A stretch of DNA of 17,804 nucleotides from Geobacteraceae bacterium. Its GTDB lineage: Bacteria; Desulfobacterota; Desulfuromonadia; Geobacterales; Geobacteraceae. Positions 6,615 through 14,630 of this stretch are shown here, piece by piece; within the stretch, counting starts at the first letter, position 1, and each line of letters begins with the position of its first letter. A program made the position numbers and the translations under genes. The notes beneath the pieces were generated by a model that saw nothing but the letters and a program-made list of their open reading frames with translations, ran no database searches and had not been told where the DNA came from. The stretch covers positions 1 to 17,804 of the forward strand of contig JAAZOO010000207.1 in NCBI GenBank assembly GCA_012797715.1, in the 5' to 3' direction.

Positions 6615-6959
6615 GTGGATGGATGTATTTTCTGCAGAATTATCGCCGGCGAGGTTCCCGCCCGCACGGTCTACGAAGACGAACACCTTGTTGTCATTGA
6701 GGATATTTCTCCGGTCGCTCCGCTGCACCTGCTGATCATACCGCGGAAACATATCGTCAATTCTTTGGAAGTGCGGGAAGAGGATGCTTTTTTGATTGGG
6801 CGCGCCTTCCAGGTTGCTGCCGAAATTGCACGGGAGAACGGCGTGGCGGAAGATGGCTTCAGAATAGTCAACAATACCAATGCCGGGGCGGGCCAGACAG
6901 TGTTCCACATTCATTTTCACCTCCTGGCGGGAAGGAAGTTTTCCTGGCCTCCCGGATAG
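6615..6959 (+). CDS. Histidine-triad (HIT/HINT-like) nucleotide-binding protein
   Basis: This 114-residue cytosolic protein is of the HINT branch. It opens with CIFCRIIAGEVPA (C4 and C7, the zinc CxxC seen in many bacterial HINTs), continues with VIEDISPVAPLHLLIIPRKHI, and near the end has the triad HIHFHLL (H98, H100, H102; H100 would be the nucleophile), then AGRKFSWPPG. HINT proteins hydrolyse purine nucleoside phosphoramidates such as AMP-lysine or aminoacyl-AMP adducts. Length and all motifs are normal. Start choice: GTG at 6615 has an excellent AAGGAGGAG upstream and gives the usual family N-terminus; the frame is open further upstream without family similarity. It is probably cotranscribed with tlyA and the following secreted protein. 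Confidence 0.93.
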   Translation: MDGCIFCRIIAGEVPARTVYEDEHLVVIEDISPVAPLHLLIIPRKHIVNSLEVREEDAFLIGRAFQVAAEIARENGVAEDGFRIVNNTNAGAGQTVFHIHFHLLAGRKFSWPPG

Positions 6960-7028
6960 TGCTGCTACAGGGGGGAGACGGATAGTGAGACAGCCGAATT
7001 CCAATATGTTAGAAAGGAGAGTGCGGTG

Positions 7029-7568
7029 ATGAGGTGGTTATTGACGATTTGCTCAGTTACGCTTCTGTTTGCCGGCACGGCGACGGCGGAAACATACATC
7101 TGGGAAGACGCCAATGGAACCGTGAATTTTTCAGAGGATATTTCCCGCGTTCCGAAAAAGTACAGAAAAAAGGTTCGCGTACGCAGTGACGTGTCCCAGG
7201 AAACTGAACAGTCCGTCGCTGCTGCGGAAGCGGGAGGAGCAAAATCATCATCTCCTGCCCCTGCTGTGTCCGATGCGGGTAAACCTGGCGAGGGAGACGA
7301 GGGGAAGCGACTCCGATACGGGGGGAAGAGTGGTGATGAATGGAGAAGTGAATTTGCCTATCTGAAGGCTGATCTGAGGTCGACGGATGACCAGATTGCC
7401 GAATTGAACGGGAGACTTTCCGATACGAGCAGGATGTCGCGCTTGGATTACCTCAACATACAGAGTTCCTTGAAATCACTCCAATTGCACAGGGCTGAGG
7501 TGGGGAGAAAGCTCGATGCGCTGGGCCTAGCCGCGACACGGGCCGGGGTGCCTGCCGAATACCGGTGA
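7029..7568 (+). CDS. secreted DUF4124-domain protein, paralog 1
   Basis: A 179-residue exported protein. Residues 1-20 form a signal peptide (MRWLLTICSVTLLFAGTATA). The mature start, ETYIWEDANGTVNFSEDISRVP, is a DUF4124 domain (tryptophan, the D-x-x-G turn, and VNFSED), followed by KKYRKKVRV. Then comes a low-complexity Ala/Ser/Pro/Gly-rich linker (about 55-95), a YGGKSGDEW box, a helical segment rich in charged residues (about 110-165) likely to form a coiled coil, and an ending AATRAGVPAEYR. The second DUF4124 protein in this window (15367-15921) has the same order of parts. The function of DUF4124 is not known; the domain is common in secreted proteins of Gram-negative bacteria. AAGGAG at 7014-7019 supports the start; GTG at 7026 is a nearby alternative. 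Confidence 0.85.
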   Translation: MRWLLTICSVTLLFAGTATAETYIWEDANGTVNFSEDISRVPKKYRKKVRVRSDVSQETEQSVAAAEAGGAKSSSPAPAVSDAGKPGEGDEGKRLRYGGKSGDEWRSEFAYLKADLRSTDDQIAELNGRLSDTSRMSRLDYLNIQSSLKSLQLHRAEVGRKLDALGLAATRAGVPAEYR

Positions 7569-7599
7569 CATGGCCCTGTCCGGCTGCGTGCTGACGACA

Positions 7600-7640
7600 A
7601 GAGAGGGCCCGGAAATTTCATTCCCGGGCCCTCTCTCTTT
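7600..7640 (+). terminator. terminator-like hairpin after the first DUF4124 gene
   Basis: A 13-bp perfect stem (AGAGAGGGCCCGG at 7600-7612 with its complement at 7624-7636) has an 11-base loop and is followed by CTTTC. The U-tract is short, but the stem is very stable. It could also act on transcripts coming from the other strand. Confidence 0.65.
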
Positions 7641-8230
7641 CACCGGCGCCCATCCGGAAAATCCGTATGGACACTGAATTGCATGGCGTTACATTCGATC
7701 CTTTCCTCTAATCCGTCGGTGAAAAGCGGGCGATCACGACAGGCGCGCTCTTTCCGGCCGAACCTGTCATCCCGCCGGCTTTTTCCTTTTTCAAGCGGTG
7801 CAATGCGCCTTGCGGATGAGAAATACGCTTTCGCCGTGATGTTCTGTAACGCCATATCTCCATGCTCCGGAATGCCGTAGGGTTGTCCGAGGTGCCGACC
7901 TTTGTGCCAGCATAGCCGGGAATGCGACGTAAGGTTACCTTTGGCAAGGCGTACGCACTGTCACCGAACCCGGTCTGTATGATCCGTGTAGTGAATGTCA
8001 GTCTCTTACCGTACCGTACGTGCATCCCAGAGCACTTTCAAAGAACGCTTCCTGCATCTTCATTATATGACATGTACCGGGTGTGTCAAGCATCGGGAAA
8101 GTCTCATCCTGTAAACGGCCAGGCATGCTGGAACGCGCTCTTTTGAAAGGGTATGCCAGGGAGGCTTTCCTCCCTGGCATACTGCCTGCGAATGCCCTCC
8201 TTCCGTCAGTAGAGTCCGCGTGCGCCCCAT
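7641..8230. other. gene-poor stretch upstream of dnaE
   Basis: Close to 600 bases without a gene I can support. On the minus strand, ATG at 7855 with GGAG upstream opens a 71-residue frame (7640-7855) that ends next to the hairpin at 7600-7636. A second, overlapping minus frame (7708-8025) also opens with no family resemblance. Together they could be the broken remains of a minus-strand gene, or chance frames. A perfect hairpin sits at 8151-8182 (listed separately). I see no tRNA or recognisable riboswitch. Confidence 0.5.
8151..8182. repeat. perfect 14-bp-stem hairpin in the gene-poor stretch
   Basis: GTATGCCAGGGAGG (8151-8164) is exactly complementary to CCTCCCTGGCATAC (8169-8182), with a CTTT loop. 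No T-run follows on the plus strand; on the minus strand CCCTTTC follows. It may be a terminator for either direction, or a repeat or processing element. Confidence 0.85.
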
Positions 8231-8234
8231 TCCC

Positions 8235-8264
8235 TTGACACCGCCTCTTTATTCGTGACATACT
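8235..8264 (+). promoter_or_regulatory. putative sigma70-type promoter of dnaE
   Basis: TTGACA at 8235-8240 is a perfect -35, followed after 18 bases by CATACT (8259-8264, four of six matches). The expected start is near 8271, giving a leader of about 63 bases that contains the hairpin at 8289-8314. Confidence 0.6.
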
Positions 8265-8288
8265 TTCCGCGAACCATCCCTTCTCAAC

Positions 8289-8314
8289 CGGGAGCCGCCA
8301 AAAGGCGGCTCCCG
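8289..8314 (+). promoter_or_regulatory. stable hairpin in the predicted dnaE leader
   Basis: CGGGAGCCGCC (8289-8299) pairs exactly with GGCGGCTCCCG (8304-8314) across an AAAA loop, and TCTTGT follows. It lies between the predicted start of transcription and the dnaE start codon at 8334. It looks like a terminator with a weak U-tract, so it could attenuate dnaE transcription or affect initiation. The structure is directly visible; a regulatory role is inference. Confidence 0.65.
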
Positions 8315-8333
8315 TCTTGTATGTGCGGAGCTT

Positions 8334-11300
8334 ATGGAACACGCGAATTTCATCCACCTCCATGTCCACACCCAGTATTCGCTTCTCGACGGTGCCATCC
8401 GCATCGGTGATCTGGTGAAAAAAGCGCAAGAGTACCGGATGCCCGCTGTTGCCATTACGGACCACGGCAACATGTTCGGGGCAATAGAGTTTTACCTGAA
8501 GTGTCAATCCGCCGGAATAAAGCCGCTTGTCGGCTGTGAGGTGTACCTTGCGCCGGAGTCTCGTCATAGCAAGGAATCCCGGGGGATTGGAGACGCTGCA
8601 TACCATCTCGTACTCATTTGCGAGAACCTTGAGGGATACCGAAATCTCTGTCGGCTTGTCTCCATAGGCTACAAGGAAGGGTTCTACTATCGTCCCCGTA
8701 TCGACAAGGAGGTGCTCCGCCGTTATTCTTCCGGTCTCATCGCACTTTCCGCCTGTCTGAAAGGGGAGGTGGCCTGGTTGTGCGAAGGCGACAGGCTATC
8801 GGAGGCACGAGCCGCTGCCGAAGAGTTTTCCGACATCTTTCCCGGTCGCTACTATCTGGAATTGCAGGAGAACACCCTTCCGGAGCAGGAGCGGGCCAAC
8901 AAAGGGCTTCTCCGGTTGGCAGAAGAACTGGGACTCCCGCTCGTTGCCACCAATGATTGCCACTATCTGAATCGAGAGGACGCGAAACCCCACGAGGTTC
9001 TCCTCTGCATTCAGACCGGTAAAACCATGGACGATCCCGGCAGGATGAGTTTTTCCGCCGACGAATTCTATTTCAAGTCCCCGGAGGAGATGGCGTCTGC
9101 CTTTTCCCATGTCCCCGAGGCGCTTGCCAATACCCTCCGCATCGCCGATCGGTGTGATCTCCGCTTCGACTTCAAGACGTACCACTTTCCCCGATATGAG
9201 CCGCAGTCGGGAAACTCGCTGGAAGACGAGCTTACCCGGCAGGCGTACGAAGGGCTCAATGACAGGCTGCAGCATATACGCAGGAAAAATCCCTCATTCA
9301 CCGATGAAGACGAGAAGGCCTACCGGAAGCGTCTGGAAACCGAATTGACATGCATCATCCAGATGGGGTTTCCGGGGTATTTCCTTATTGTTGCGGACTT
9401 CATCAACTGGGCCAAGAAACAGGGGATACCGGTGGGGCCGGGAAGGGGTTCTGCGGCCGGATCCCTGGTTGCCTATGCGCTGCGGATTACGGACCTCGAT
9501 CCGATTCCCTATAACCTTCTTTTCGAAAGGTTTCTCAATCCCGAACGAATCTCCATGCCCGATATCGACGTGGACTTCTGTCAGAACCGCCGGGAAGAGG
9601 TCATCCAGTACGTTACCGGGAAATACGGGCGCGATAAGGTCTGCCAGATCATCACCTTCGGCACCATGGCCGCGAAGGGTGCGATACGGGACGTGGGGAG
9701 AGCGCTGAACTATTCCTACGGCGAGGTGGACAAGATTGCCAAGCTTGTTCCCAACGTCCTCAATATCCAGCTTGCCGAAGCTCTGAAAAAGGAACCGAAG
9801 CTCACGGATATGGCAGCAGCCGACCCGCGCATCAAGGAACTCCTTGATACCGCCCTCTGCCTTGAGGGACTTACGCGCCACGCATCGACGCACGCTGCGG
9901 GCGTCGTTGTGGCGCCCGACGAGCTGGAGGAGTTCTGTCCCGTTTACATGGATCAGAAGAGCAACTCCATCACCACCCAGTTCTCCATGAAGTATGTGGA
10001 AAAGATAGGTCTGGTAAAGTTCGACTTCCTCGGGCTCAAGAACCTCACCGTCATCGACAACGCGGTGAAGCTGATCCGGGCCGGGAAGTCCCCCGATTTC
10101 GACATCACCGCTCTTGGAGACGACGATGAGGCCGCCTATCACCTCCTCCAGGCCGGTAACACAACCGGTGTCTTCCAGCTTGAATCAAGCGGCATGAAGG
10201 AACTCCTCGTCAAGCTCAAACCGTCCTGCTTCGAAGACATCATCGCTGTCTGCGCCCTGTACCGTCCCGGTCCGCTGGGCTCCGGAATGGTGGACGACTT
10301 CATCGATCGCAAGCACGGCAGAAAGCCGGTCACCTACGAACTCCCCCAGCTGCAGCCGATCCTGAAGGACACCTACGGCGTCATTGTCTATCAGGAGCAG
10401 GTTATGCAGATCGCCCGTTCCCTTGCGGGGTATTCCCTCGGCGGCGCGGATCTGCTCCGTCGCGCCATGGGAAAGAAAGACCCCGCGGAAATGGCGAAAC
10501 AGCGGGACATTTTCCTGGCAGGGGCGAAAGAAAACAACATTGACGGGAAAAAGGCGGAAGCGATCTTCGACCTCATGGCAAAGTTCGCGGAATACGGTTT
10601 CAACAAGTCCCATTCCGCTGCCTATGCTCTCATCGCCTACCAGACCGCCTACCTGAAGGCGCATTTCCCGGTAGAGTTCATGGCAGCGCTCCTTACCGAG
10701 GATATGGATTCCTCGGACAAAGTCATCAAGAACATCGCCGAGTGCCGCGGCATGGGTATCCAGGTTCTCCCGCCCGATATCAATGCCTCGGAGCTGTCCT
10801 TCACGGTTCGGGAAAACTCTATCCGCTTCGGCCTCGGGGCGGTGAAAAACGTGGGCGCGGCTGCAGTGGAGGCCATTCTGGAGGCGAGGGGCGGAGAACC
10901 CTTCCGCGACCTTTTCGATTTCTGCAAGCGCGTGGATCTGCGGCGCGTGAACCGGAGGGTTGTGGAGTCGCTTATCAAGTGCGGCGCCTTCGATTCCACC
11001 GGCTTCAGGAGGGCGCAGCTTGCGGCCGCCCTGGAAAGCGCGATGGATATCGGCCAGAAACTCCAGAAGGAAAGGTCCGGCGCCCAGGCTTCCCTTTTTG
11101 ATGAATCGGAAGTGGTGATGGCGTCGGGAAACGGCATCGGGAGCGTCCCGGATATTCCCGAATGGCGGGAAAAAGACCTTCTTTCCTTTGAAAAGGAGGC
11201 TCTCGGCTTCTATATTACCGGACATCCCCTTGACCGGTATGCGGATGATGTCAGGCGCTTTGCCTCTGCAACCACCGCCACGCTTTCGGAAAAGGAGGAC

Positions 11301-11801
11301 AGAAGTGAAGTCAGGGTGTGCGGCATTGTTGCGGGCTTGACAGAAAAAATTACGAAAAAGGGTGATCGCATGGCCTTTGCCCTTATCGAAGATCAATCGG
11401 GATCGGTGGAGGTGATGATCTTCCCCGATGTGTACGGCAAGGTTTCCGAGTTCTTGAAGAGCGAAGAGCCGCTTCTGGTAACGGGCGTCTTGGAGGTCGG
11501 AGAGGAGAGTTGCAAAATCAGGGCAACGGACGTTGCGCTTCTCGGCTCCCTGAAGGAGACCCGTTCCCGGGCGGTGAGCTTTACCCTTCACGCGGACGGT
11601 GTGCGCCCGGAACAACTGGCCTCTCTGAAGGAGATACTGGCAAGGCACCGGGGGGAGTGCCCGGCAAGGCTCATGGTGATAATACCCGACACCTGCCGGA
11701 CGGTAATTCGCCTCCCGGCAACCTGTTCGGTCCGTCCCAGTGATAATTTGTCGCTGGAGGTAGAGGAGCTGTTCGGTTATAATGCGACGACCTTTGAATA
11801 G
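8334..11801 (+). CDS. dnaE: DNA polymerase III alpha subunit (DnaE1 type)
   Basis: This 1155-residue protein is the catalytic subunit of the replicative polymerase. The N-terminal PHP domain (about 1-280) keeps the metal-ligand motifs HLHVHTQYS, TDHGN, GCEVY and NDCHY, which are degenerate in E. coli DnaE. The palm carries the catalytic aspartates in MPDIDVDF (D410, D412) and D564 in VKFDFLGL. GPGRGSAAGS, the finger segment YQEQVMQIARSLAGYSLGGADLLRRAMGKK, and the FNKSHSAAYALIAYQTAYLK block are all present. A helix-hairpin-helix segment (GLGAVKNVGAAAVEAI) and an OB fold (from about residue 991) follow, then the C-terminal tau-binding region. Length and order match DnaE1 and not PolC. The start MEHANFIHLHVH matches the family; GGAG is only 3 bases away from the ATG. 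A promoter and a hairpin lie upstream, and accA follows after 54 bases. Confidence 0.98.
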   Translation: MEHANFIHLHVHTQYSLLDGAIRIGDLVKKAQEYRMPAVAITDHGNMFGAIEFYLKCQSAGIKPLVGCEVYLAPESRHSKESRGIGDAAYHLVLICENLEGYRNLCRLVSIGYKEGFYYRPRIDKEVLRRYSSGLIALSACLKGEVAWLCEGDRLSEARAAAEEFSDIFPGRYYLELQENTLPEQERANKGLLRLAEELGLPLVATNDCHYLNREDAKPHEVLLCIQTGKTMDDPGRMSFSADEFYFKSPEEMASAFSHVPEALANTLRIADRCDLRFDFKTYHFPRYEPQSGNSLEDELTRQAYEGLNDRLQHIRRKNPSFTDEDEKAYRKRLETELTCIIQMGFPGYFLIVADFINWAKKQGIPVGPGRGSAAGSLVAYALRITDLDPIPYNLLFERFLNPERISMPDIDVDFCQNRREEVIQYVTGKYGRDKVCQIITFGTMAAKGAIRDVGRALNYSYGEVDKIAKLVPNVLNIQLAEALKKEPKLTDMAAADPRIKELLDTALCLEGLTRHASTHAAGVVVAPDELEEFCPVYMDQKSNSITTQFSMKYVEKIGLVKFDFLGLKNLTVIDNAVKLIRAGKSPDFDITALGDDDEAAYHLLQAGNTTGVFQLESSGMKELLVKLKPSCFEDIIAVCALYRPGPLGSGMVDDFIDRKHGRKPVTYELPQLQPILKDTYGVIVYQEQVMQIARSLAGYSLGGADLLRRAMGKKDPAEMAKQRDIFLAGAKENNIDGKKAEAIFDLMAKFAEYGFNKSHSAAYALIAYQTAYLKAHFPVEFMAALLTEDMDSSDKVIKNIAECRGMGIQVLPPDINASELSFTVRENSIRFGLGAVKNVGAAAVEAILEARGGEPFRDLFDFCKRVDLRRVNRRVVESLIKCGAFDSTGFRRAQLAAALESAMDIGQKLQKERSGAQASLFDESEVVMASGNGIGSVPDIPEWREKDLLSFEKEALGFYITGHPLDRYADDVRRFASATTATLSEKEDRSEVRVCGIVAGLTEKITKKGDRMAFALIEDQSGSVEVMIFPDVYGKVSEFLKSEEPLLVTGVLEVGEESCKIRATDVALLGSLKETRSRAVSFTLHADGVRPEQLASLKEILARHRGECPARLMVIIPDTCRTVIRLPATCSVRPSDNLSLEVEELFGYNATTFE

Positions 11802-11855
11802 CCACAGAGTGCGTGCCGGAAAGAAGGGCACAGGAACCCCAAGGAGAATGACAGG

Positions 11856-12812
11856 ATGTCCCTGAACCAGTATCTGGATTTCGAGAAACCGATTGTGGAG
11901 CTAGAGGAGAAGCTCCGTGAGCTTCAGGAGTTTTCAACTGCTTCGGTTAATCTGAAGACGGAAATCAGTCACCTTGAAAAGAAGGTGGAGAAGATGAGGG
12001 AAGAAATTTTCTCCAATCTAACCCGATGGCAGAAGGTTCAACTTGCGCGGCACATCAACCGTCCCTTCACCCTGGATTATATTCGTCTCATCTTTACTGA
12101 TTTCATTGAGCTGCACGGTGATCGTAAATTTGCCGACGATCATGCCATTGTGGCAGGCCTGGCGAGGCTTGACGGTGAACCTGTGATGATTATCGGTCAT
12201 CAGAAGGGGCGGGATACCAAGGAAAAGGTCTACCGGAACTTCGGGATGCCGAATCCGGAGGGTTACCGCAAGGCGTTGCGGCTCATGGAGATGGCTGAAA
12301 GGTTCCATCTTCCCATCATAACTTTTGTTGACACTCCCGGAGCTTTTCCCGGTATCGGCGCGGAAGAGAGGGGACAGGCGGAGGCAATCGCCAGAAACCT
12401 CATGGAGATGTCGCGTCTCCGAACGCCCATCGTCGTGGTGGTCACCGGGGAGGGGGGCTCGGGAGGGGCGTTGGCCATTGCGGTGGGCGACAGGATATTG
12501 ATGCTGGAGCACTCCATCTATTCCGTTATCTCGCCTGAAGGGTGTGCCGCAATCCTCTGGGCGGACGGAACCAAGGGGGAAATCGCAGCGGAAGCCCTCA
12601 AGCCGACAGCCCAGGACCTGAAAGAACTGGAAGTAATTGACGAAATAGTTCCTGAACCTCTGGGAGGGGCGCACCGGGACCATGATGCCGCGGCGAAAAG
12701 CGTGCGGGAGGCTGTCGTGAGAAACCTGCGAGAGCTTCGAGAGATTCCCGTAGAAAGGCTTCTTTCGGAACGGTATGACAAGTTCAGGCGGATGTCCAGA
12801 TTTACCGAATAG
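11856..12812 (+). CDS. accA: Acetyl-CoA carboxylase carboxyltransferase subunit alpha
   Basis: The 318-residue cytosolic protein is one half of the carboxyltransferase that moves CO2 from biotin on AccB to acetyl-CoA, the first step of fatty-acid synthesis; it works with AccD, which is not in this window. Typical AccA features are visible: an N-terminal coiled coil starting LDFEKPIVELEEKLREL, then LARHINRPFTLDYI, FTDFIELHGDR, GHQKGRDTKEK, FGMPNPEGYRKALRLM, the oxyanion region FVDTPGAFPGIGAEERGQ, TGEGGSGGALAI and SVISPEGCAAILW. Length is normal for the family. AAGGAG at 11841-11846 precedes the ATG. It probably shares a transcript with dnaE and is closed by a hairpin terminator at 12853-12879. 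Confidence 0.98.
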   Translation: MSLNQYLDFEKPIVELEEKLRELQEFSTASVNLKTEISHLEKKVEKMREEIFSNLTRWQKVQLARHINRPFTLDYIRLIFTDFIELHGDRKFADDHAIVAGLARLDGEPVMIIGHQKGRDTKEKVYRNFGMPNPEGYRKALRLMEMAERFHLPIITFVDTPGAFPGIGAEERGQAEAIARNLMEMSRLRTPIVVVVTGEGGSGGALAIAVGDRILMLEHSIYSVISPEGCAAILWADGTKGEIAAEALKPTAQDLKELEVIDEIVPEPLGGAHRDHDAAAKSVREAVVRNLRELREIPVERLLSERYDKFRRMSRFTE

Positions 12813-12852
12813 CAGGAAGACCGGATGATTCCGGAATGAGCAGAGGACGGAG

Positions 12853-12879
12853 AAAGGGGCGTGGAAGGAGGCCCCTTTT
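12853..12879 (+). terminator. Rho-independent terminator after accA
   Basis: AAAGGGGC (12853-12860) pairs with GCCCCTTT (12871-12878), with a 10-base loop and a run of four T. It separates accA from the rluB-like gene only partly, since the latter starts 18 bases later. A possible GTG start for the next gene falls inside the loop, which argues against that start. Confidence 0.75.
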
Positions 12880-12896
12880 CCGTTTCAGGGGAGAAA

Positions 12897-13700
12897 ATGA
12901 AAGAACGTTTGCAGAAGATACTGGCTCGGGCCGGCATATCCTCCCGCCGTGCAGCTGAAGAATTGATGACGGAGGGGAGGGTTTCCGTGAACGGGGTCGT
13001 GATCCTGGAGAAGGGGACAAAGGCCGACCCCGAGACGGACGTGATCGCCGTCGACGGCAGGTCCATCTCCCTGGATGTGGTCAAAGTGTACCTGGTTCTG
13101 TACAAGCCTGCGGGATATATGACCACATTGAAAGACCCTCGGGGGCGGCCCCTGGTGACCGACCTTCTGTCGGGAGTCAGGGAGAGGGTCTATCCCGTGG
13201 GGCGGCTCGATTATAATACCGAGGGCCTACTGCTGCTGACGAACGACGGAGAATGGGCGAATTCCCTTGCCCACCCCCGTCACGAGGTGAATAAGGAATA
13301 TCACGTCCGGGTACGGGGAAAGGTGACGGCAGGGCAGATGCAGCGACTTGCCGCCGGAATCGAGCTTGACGACGGAAAAACAGCGCGCGCTGCGGTGCGG
13401 ATAGTCCGGGAGAGCGACACCAATACGTGGCTTTCCATCACTATCCATGAGGGACGCTACCGCCAGGTGCGTCGCATGTGCGAGGCGGTGAGCCTTTCGG
13501 TAGTTCGCCTGAAGAGGGTCCGGTACGGTTTTCTCGGCCTGGAGGGGCTGAAGCCGGGAGAGTACCGGGCCCTCACGCCGGACGAGGTGGACCGATTGCG
13601 GCGTCCGGCGCACAGGGAGAAAGGGGAGAACGGGCCGCGCTCCGTTTCCGAAAAGCGAAGAGGAGGGAAACGTGCCGTCCAAAAGAAAAAGCCGGCGTAA
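12897..13700 (+). CDS. RluB-type 23S rRNA pseudouridine synthase (RsuA/RluB/E/F family)
   Basis: The 267-residue protein begins with an S4 RNA-binding domain (about 2-60; ERLQKILARAGISSRRAAEELM, GRVSVNG). The pseudouridine synthase domain follows, with VLYKPAGYMTTLKDPRGRP and the catalytic motif GRLDYNTEGLLLLTNDGE (Asp105), then NKEYHVRVRGKV, IHEGRYRQVRRMCEAV and LKRVRYGFLGLEGLKPGEYRALT. These define the RsuA/RluB family; the target is most likely in 23S rRNA (RluB modifies U2605 in E. coli), but target choice is inference. The C-terminal tail (about 235-267) is strongly basic (RRGGKRAVQKKKPA), as in many RluB proteins. Start choice: ATG at 12897 after AGGGGAG; the upstream GTG at 12861 lies within the accA terminator. 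It faces the slipin gene tail to tail. Confidence 0.92.
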   Translation: MKERLQKILARAGISSRRAAEELMTEGRVSVNGVVILEKGTKADPETDVIAVDGRSISLDVVKVYLVLYKPAGYMTTLKDPRGRPLVTDLLSGVRERVYPVGRLDYNTEGLLLLTNDGEWANSLAHPRHEVNKEYHVRVRGKVTAGQMQRLAAGIELDDGKTARAAVRIVRESDTNTWLSITIHEGRYRQVRRMCEAVSLSVVRLKRVRYGFLGLEGLKPGEYRALTPDEVDRLRRPAHREKGENGPRSVSEKRRGGKRAVQKKKPA

Positions 13701-13747
13701 TTACGGGCATCGGCTTTCCGGAAGGCAATCCGGCGATGCCGGTGCGT

Positions 13748-14593
13748 CTACTTGTGCAGTATTCCCTTGACCGCATCCAGGAGGTCTGCGGGCAGTATGT
13801 AGGTCTTGGTGTTCTGGGAAGTCGCCAGCTTCTGCATCGCTCCCACGTAGCGATCCCCGAGAAGGAACATGGCCGGTAATTCTTTGTCTCCGACCGCACG
13901 GGCAATGTTTTCGATGGCCTTGGAAGATGCTTCGGCAAGGGTCACCTGGGCCTCGGCTTCCTTCCGTGCGGCTTCCAGTTTTCCCTCTGCATCCAGGATG
14001 ACGGCAGCCTTGCGTCCCTCGGCTTCCAGGATGGCGGCCCGTTTCGTTCTTTCAGCGGATGCCTGCTGTTCCATGGCGTGCTGCATGGATGCCGACGGCT
14101 TGATATCCTGAATTTCCACCGACTTTACCGAAATACCCCAGTCCACCACGTCGCTGGAGATGATTTCCCGAAGCCGGGCCTTGATGGTGTCCCGTGAAGA
14201 GAGCGCTACATCCAGCTCCATCTCGCCGATAATCGCCCTCAGGGTGGTCATGATAAGGTTCTGGATGGCATACTCGAAATTGGATATCCCGTATACCGCC
14301 AGGACCGGGTCGATAACCTTGATAAAGGCAATGGCATTGCAGACGATAACGGCATTGTCTTTCGTAATCGCCTCCTGCGAGCCTATTTCCAGGGGCATAT
14401 CCTTAGTGGAGATGCGGTAGGCGACGGTGTCGATGTAGGGGATTATGAAGTTGAGGCCGGGCTTCAGCGTCACATGGTACTTTCCGAGACGCTGGACAAC
14501 GTACTCGTATCCTTGGGGAACTATCCGGACCCCCATCATGATGGTTGCAGCCACCGCCAATGCCAGAATAACAAAGATTACCAGACTTGCCAT
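13748..14593 (-). CDS. SPFH/slipin protein, QmcA-like
   Basis: The 281-residue membrane-anchored protein has one N-terminal TM helix (about 3-22), then an SPFH/band 7 domain (about 23-180; VRIVPQGYEYVVQRLGKYHVTLKPGLNFIIP and so on). A long coiled coil follows, rich in Ala/Glu (KRAAILEAEGRKAAVILDAEGKLEAARKEAEAQ), and a conserved end LATSQNTKTYILPADLL. This is the paraslipin/QmcA pattern; such proteins form large ring assemblies in membranes and organise membrane microdomains or proteases. The gene is downstream of an nfeD gene on the same strand (37-base gap), the standard partner in bacteria. A clear ribosome site (AAGGAGG) precedes the ATG. Molecular function is inferred from the family. Confidence 0.93.
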   Translation of the reverse strand: MASLVIFVILALAVAATIMMGVRIVPQGYEYVVQRLGKYHVTLKPGLNFIIPYIDTVAYRISTKDMPLEIGSQEAITKDNAVIVCNAIAFIKVIDPVLAVYGISNFEYAIQNLIMTTLRAIIGEMELDVALSSRDTIKARLREIISSDVVDWGISVKSVEIQDIKPSASMQHAMEQQASAERTKRAAILEAEGRKAAVILDAEGKLEAARKEAEAQVTLAEASSKAIENIARAVGDKELPAMFLLGDRYVGAMQKLATSQNTKTYILPADLLDAVKGILHK

Positions 14594-14630
14594 GATTCCT
14601 CCTTACCGTCTCATGAGCATGAAATAGTCA

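Noticed and set aside
7998..8606. A 202-codon minus-strand frame across the dnaE promoter and start
   Set aside because: It covers the conserved PHP start of dnaE in antisense and shows no protein family features.
9294..10142. A 282-codon minus-strand frame
   Set aside because: Antisense to the catalytic part of dnaE and without any domain.
10185..11831. A 548-codon open frame on the minus strand
   Set aside because: It is entirely antisense to the conserved second half of dnaE, has no recognisable domain, and long antisense frames are expected in GC-rich genes.
12861..12896. GTG at 12861 as start of the RluB-type gene
   Set aside because: The GTG lies in the loop of the accA terminator and the added residues are not family-like; ATG 12897 has a Shine-Dalgarno.
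13704..13741. Inverted repeat GGCATCG/CGATGCC between the convergent RluB-type and slipin genes
   Set aside because: Stem is only 7 bp with a long loop and there is no T-run in either direction, so I do not call it a terminator.
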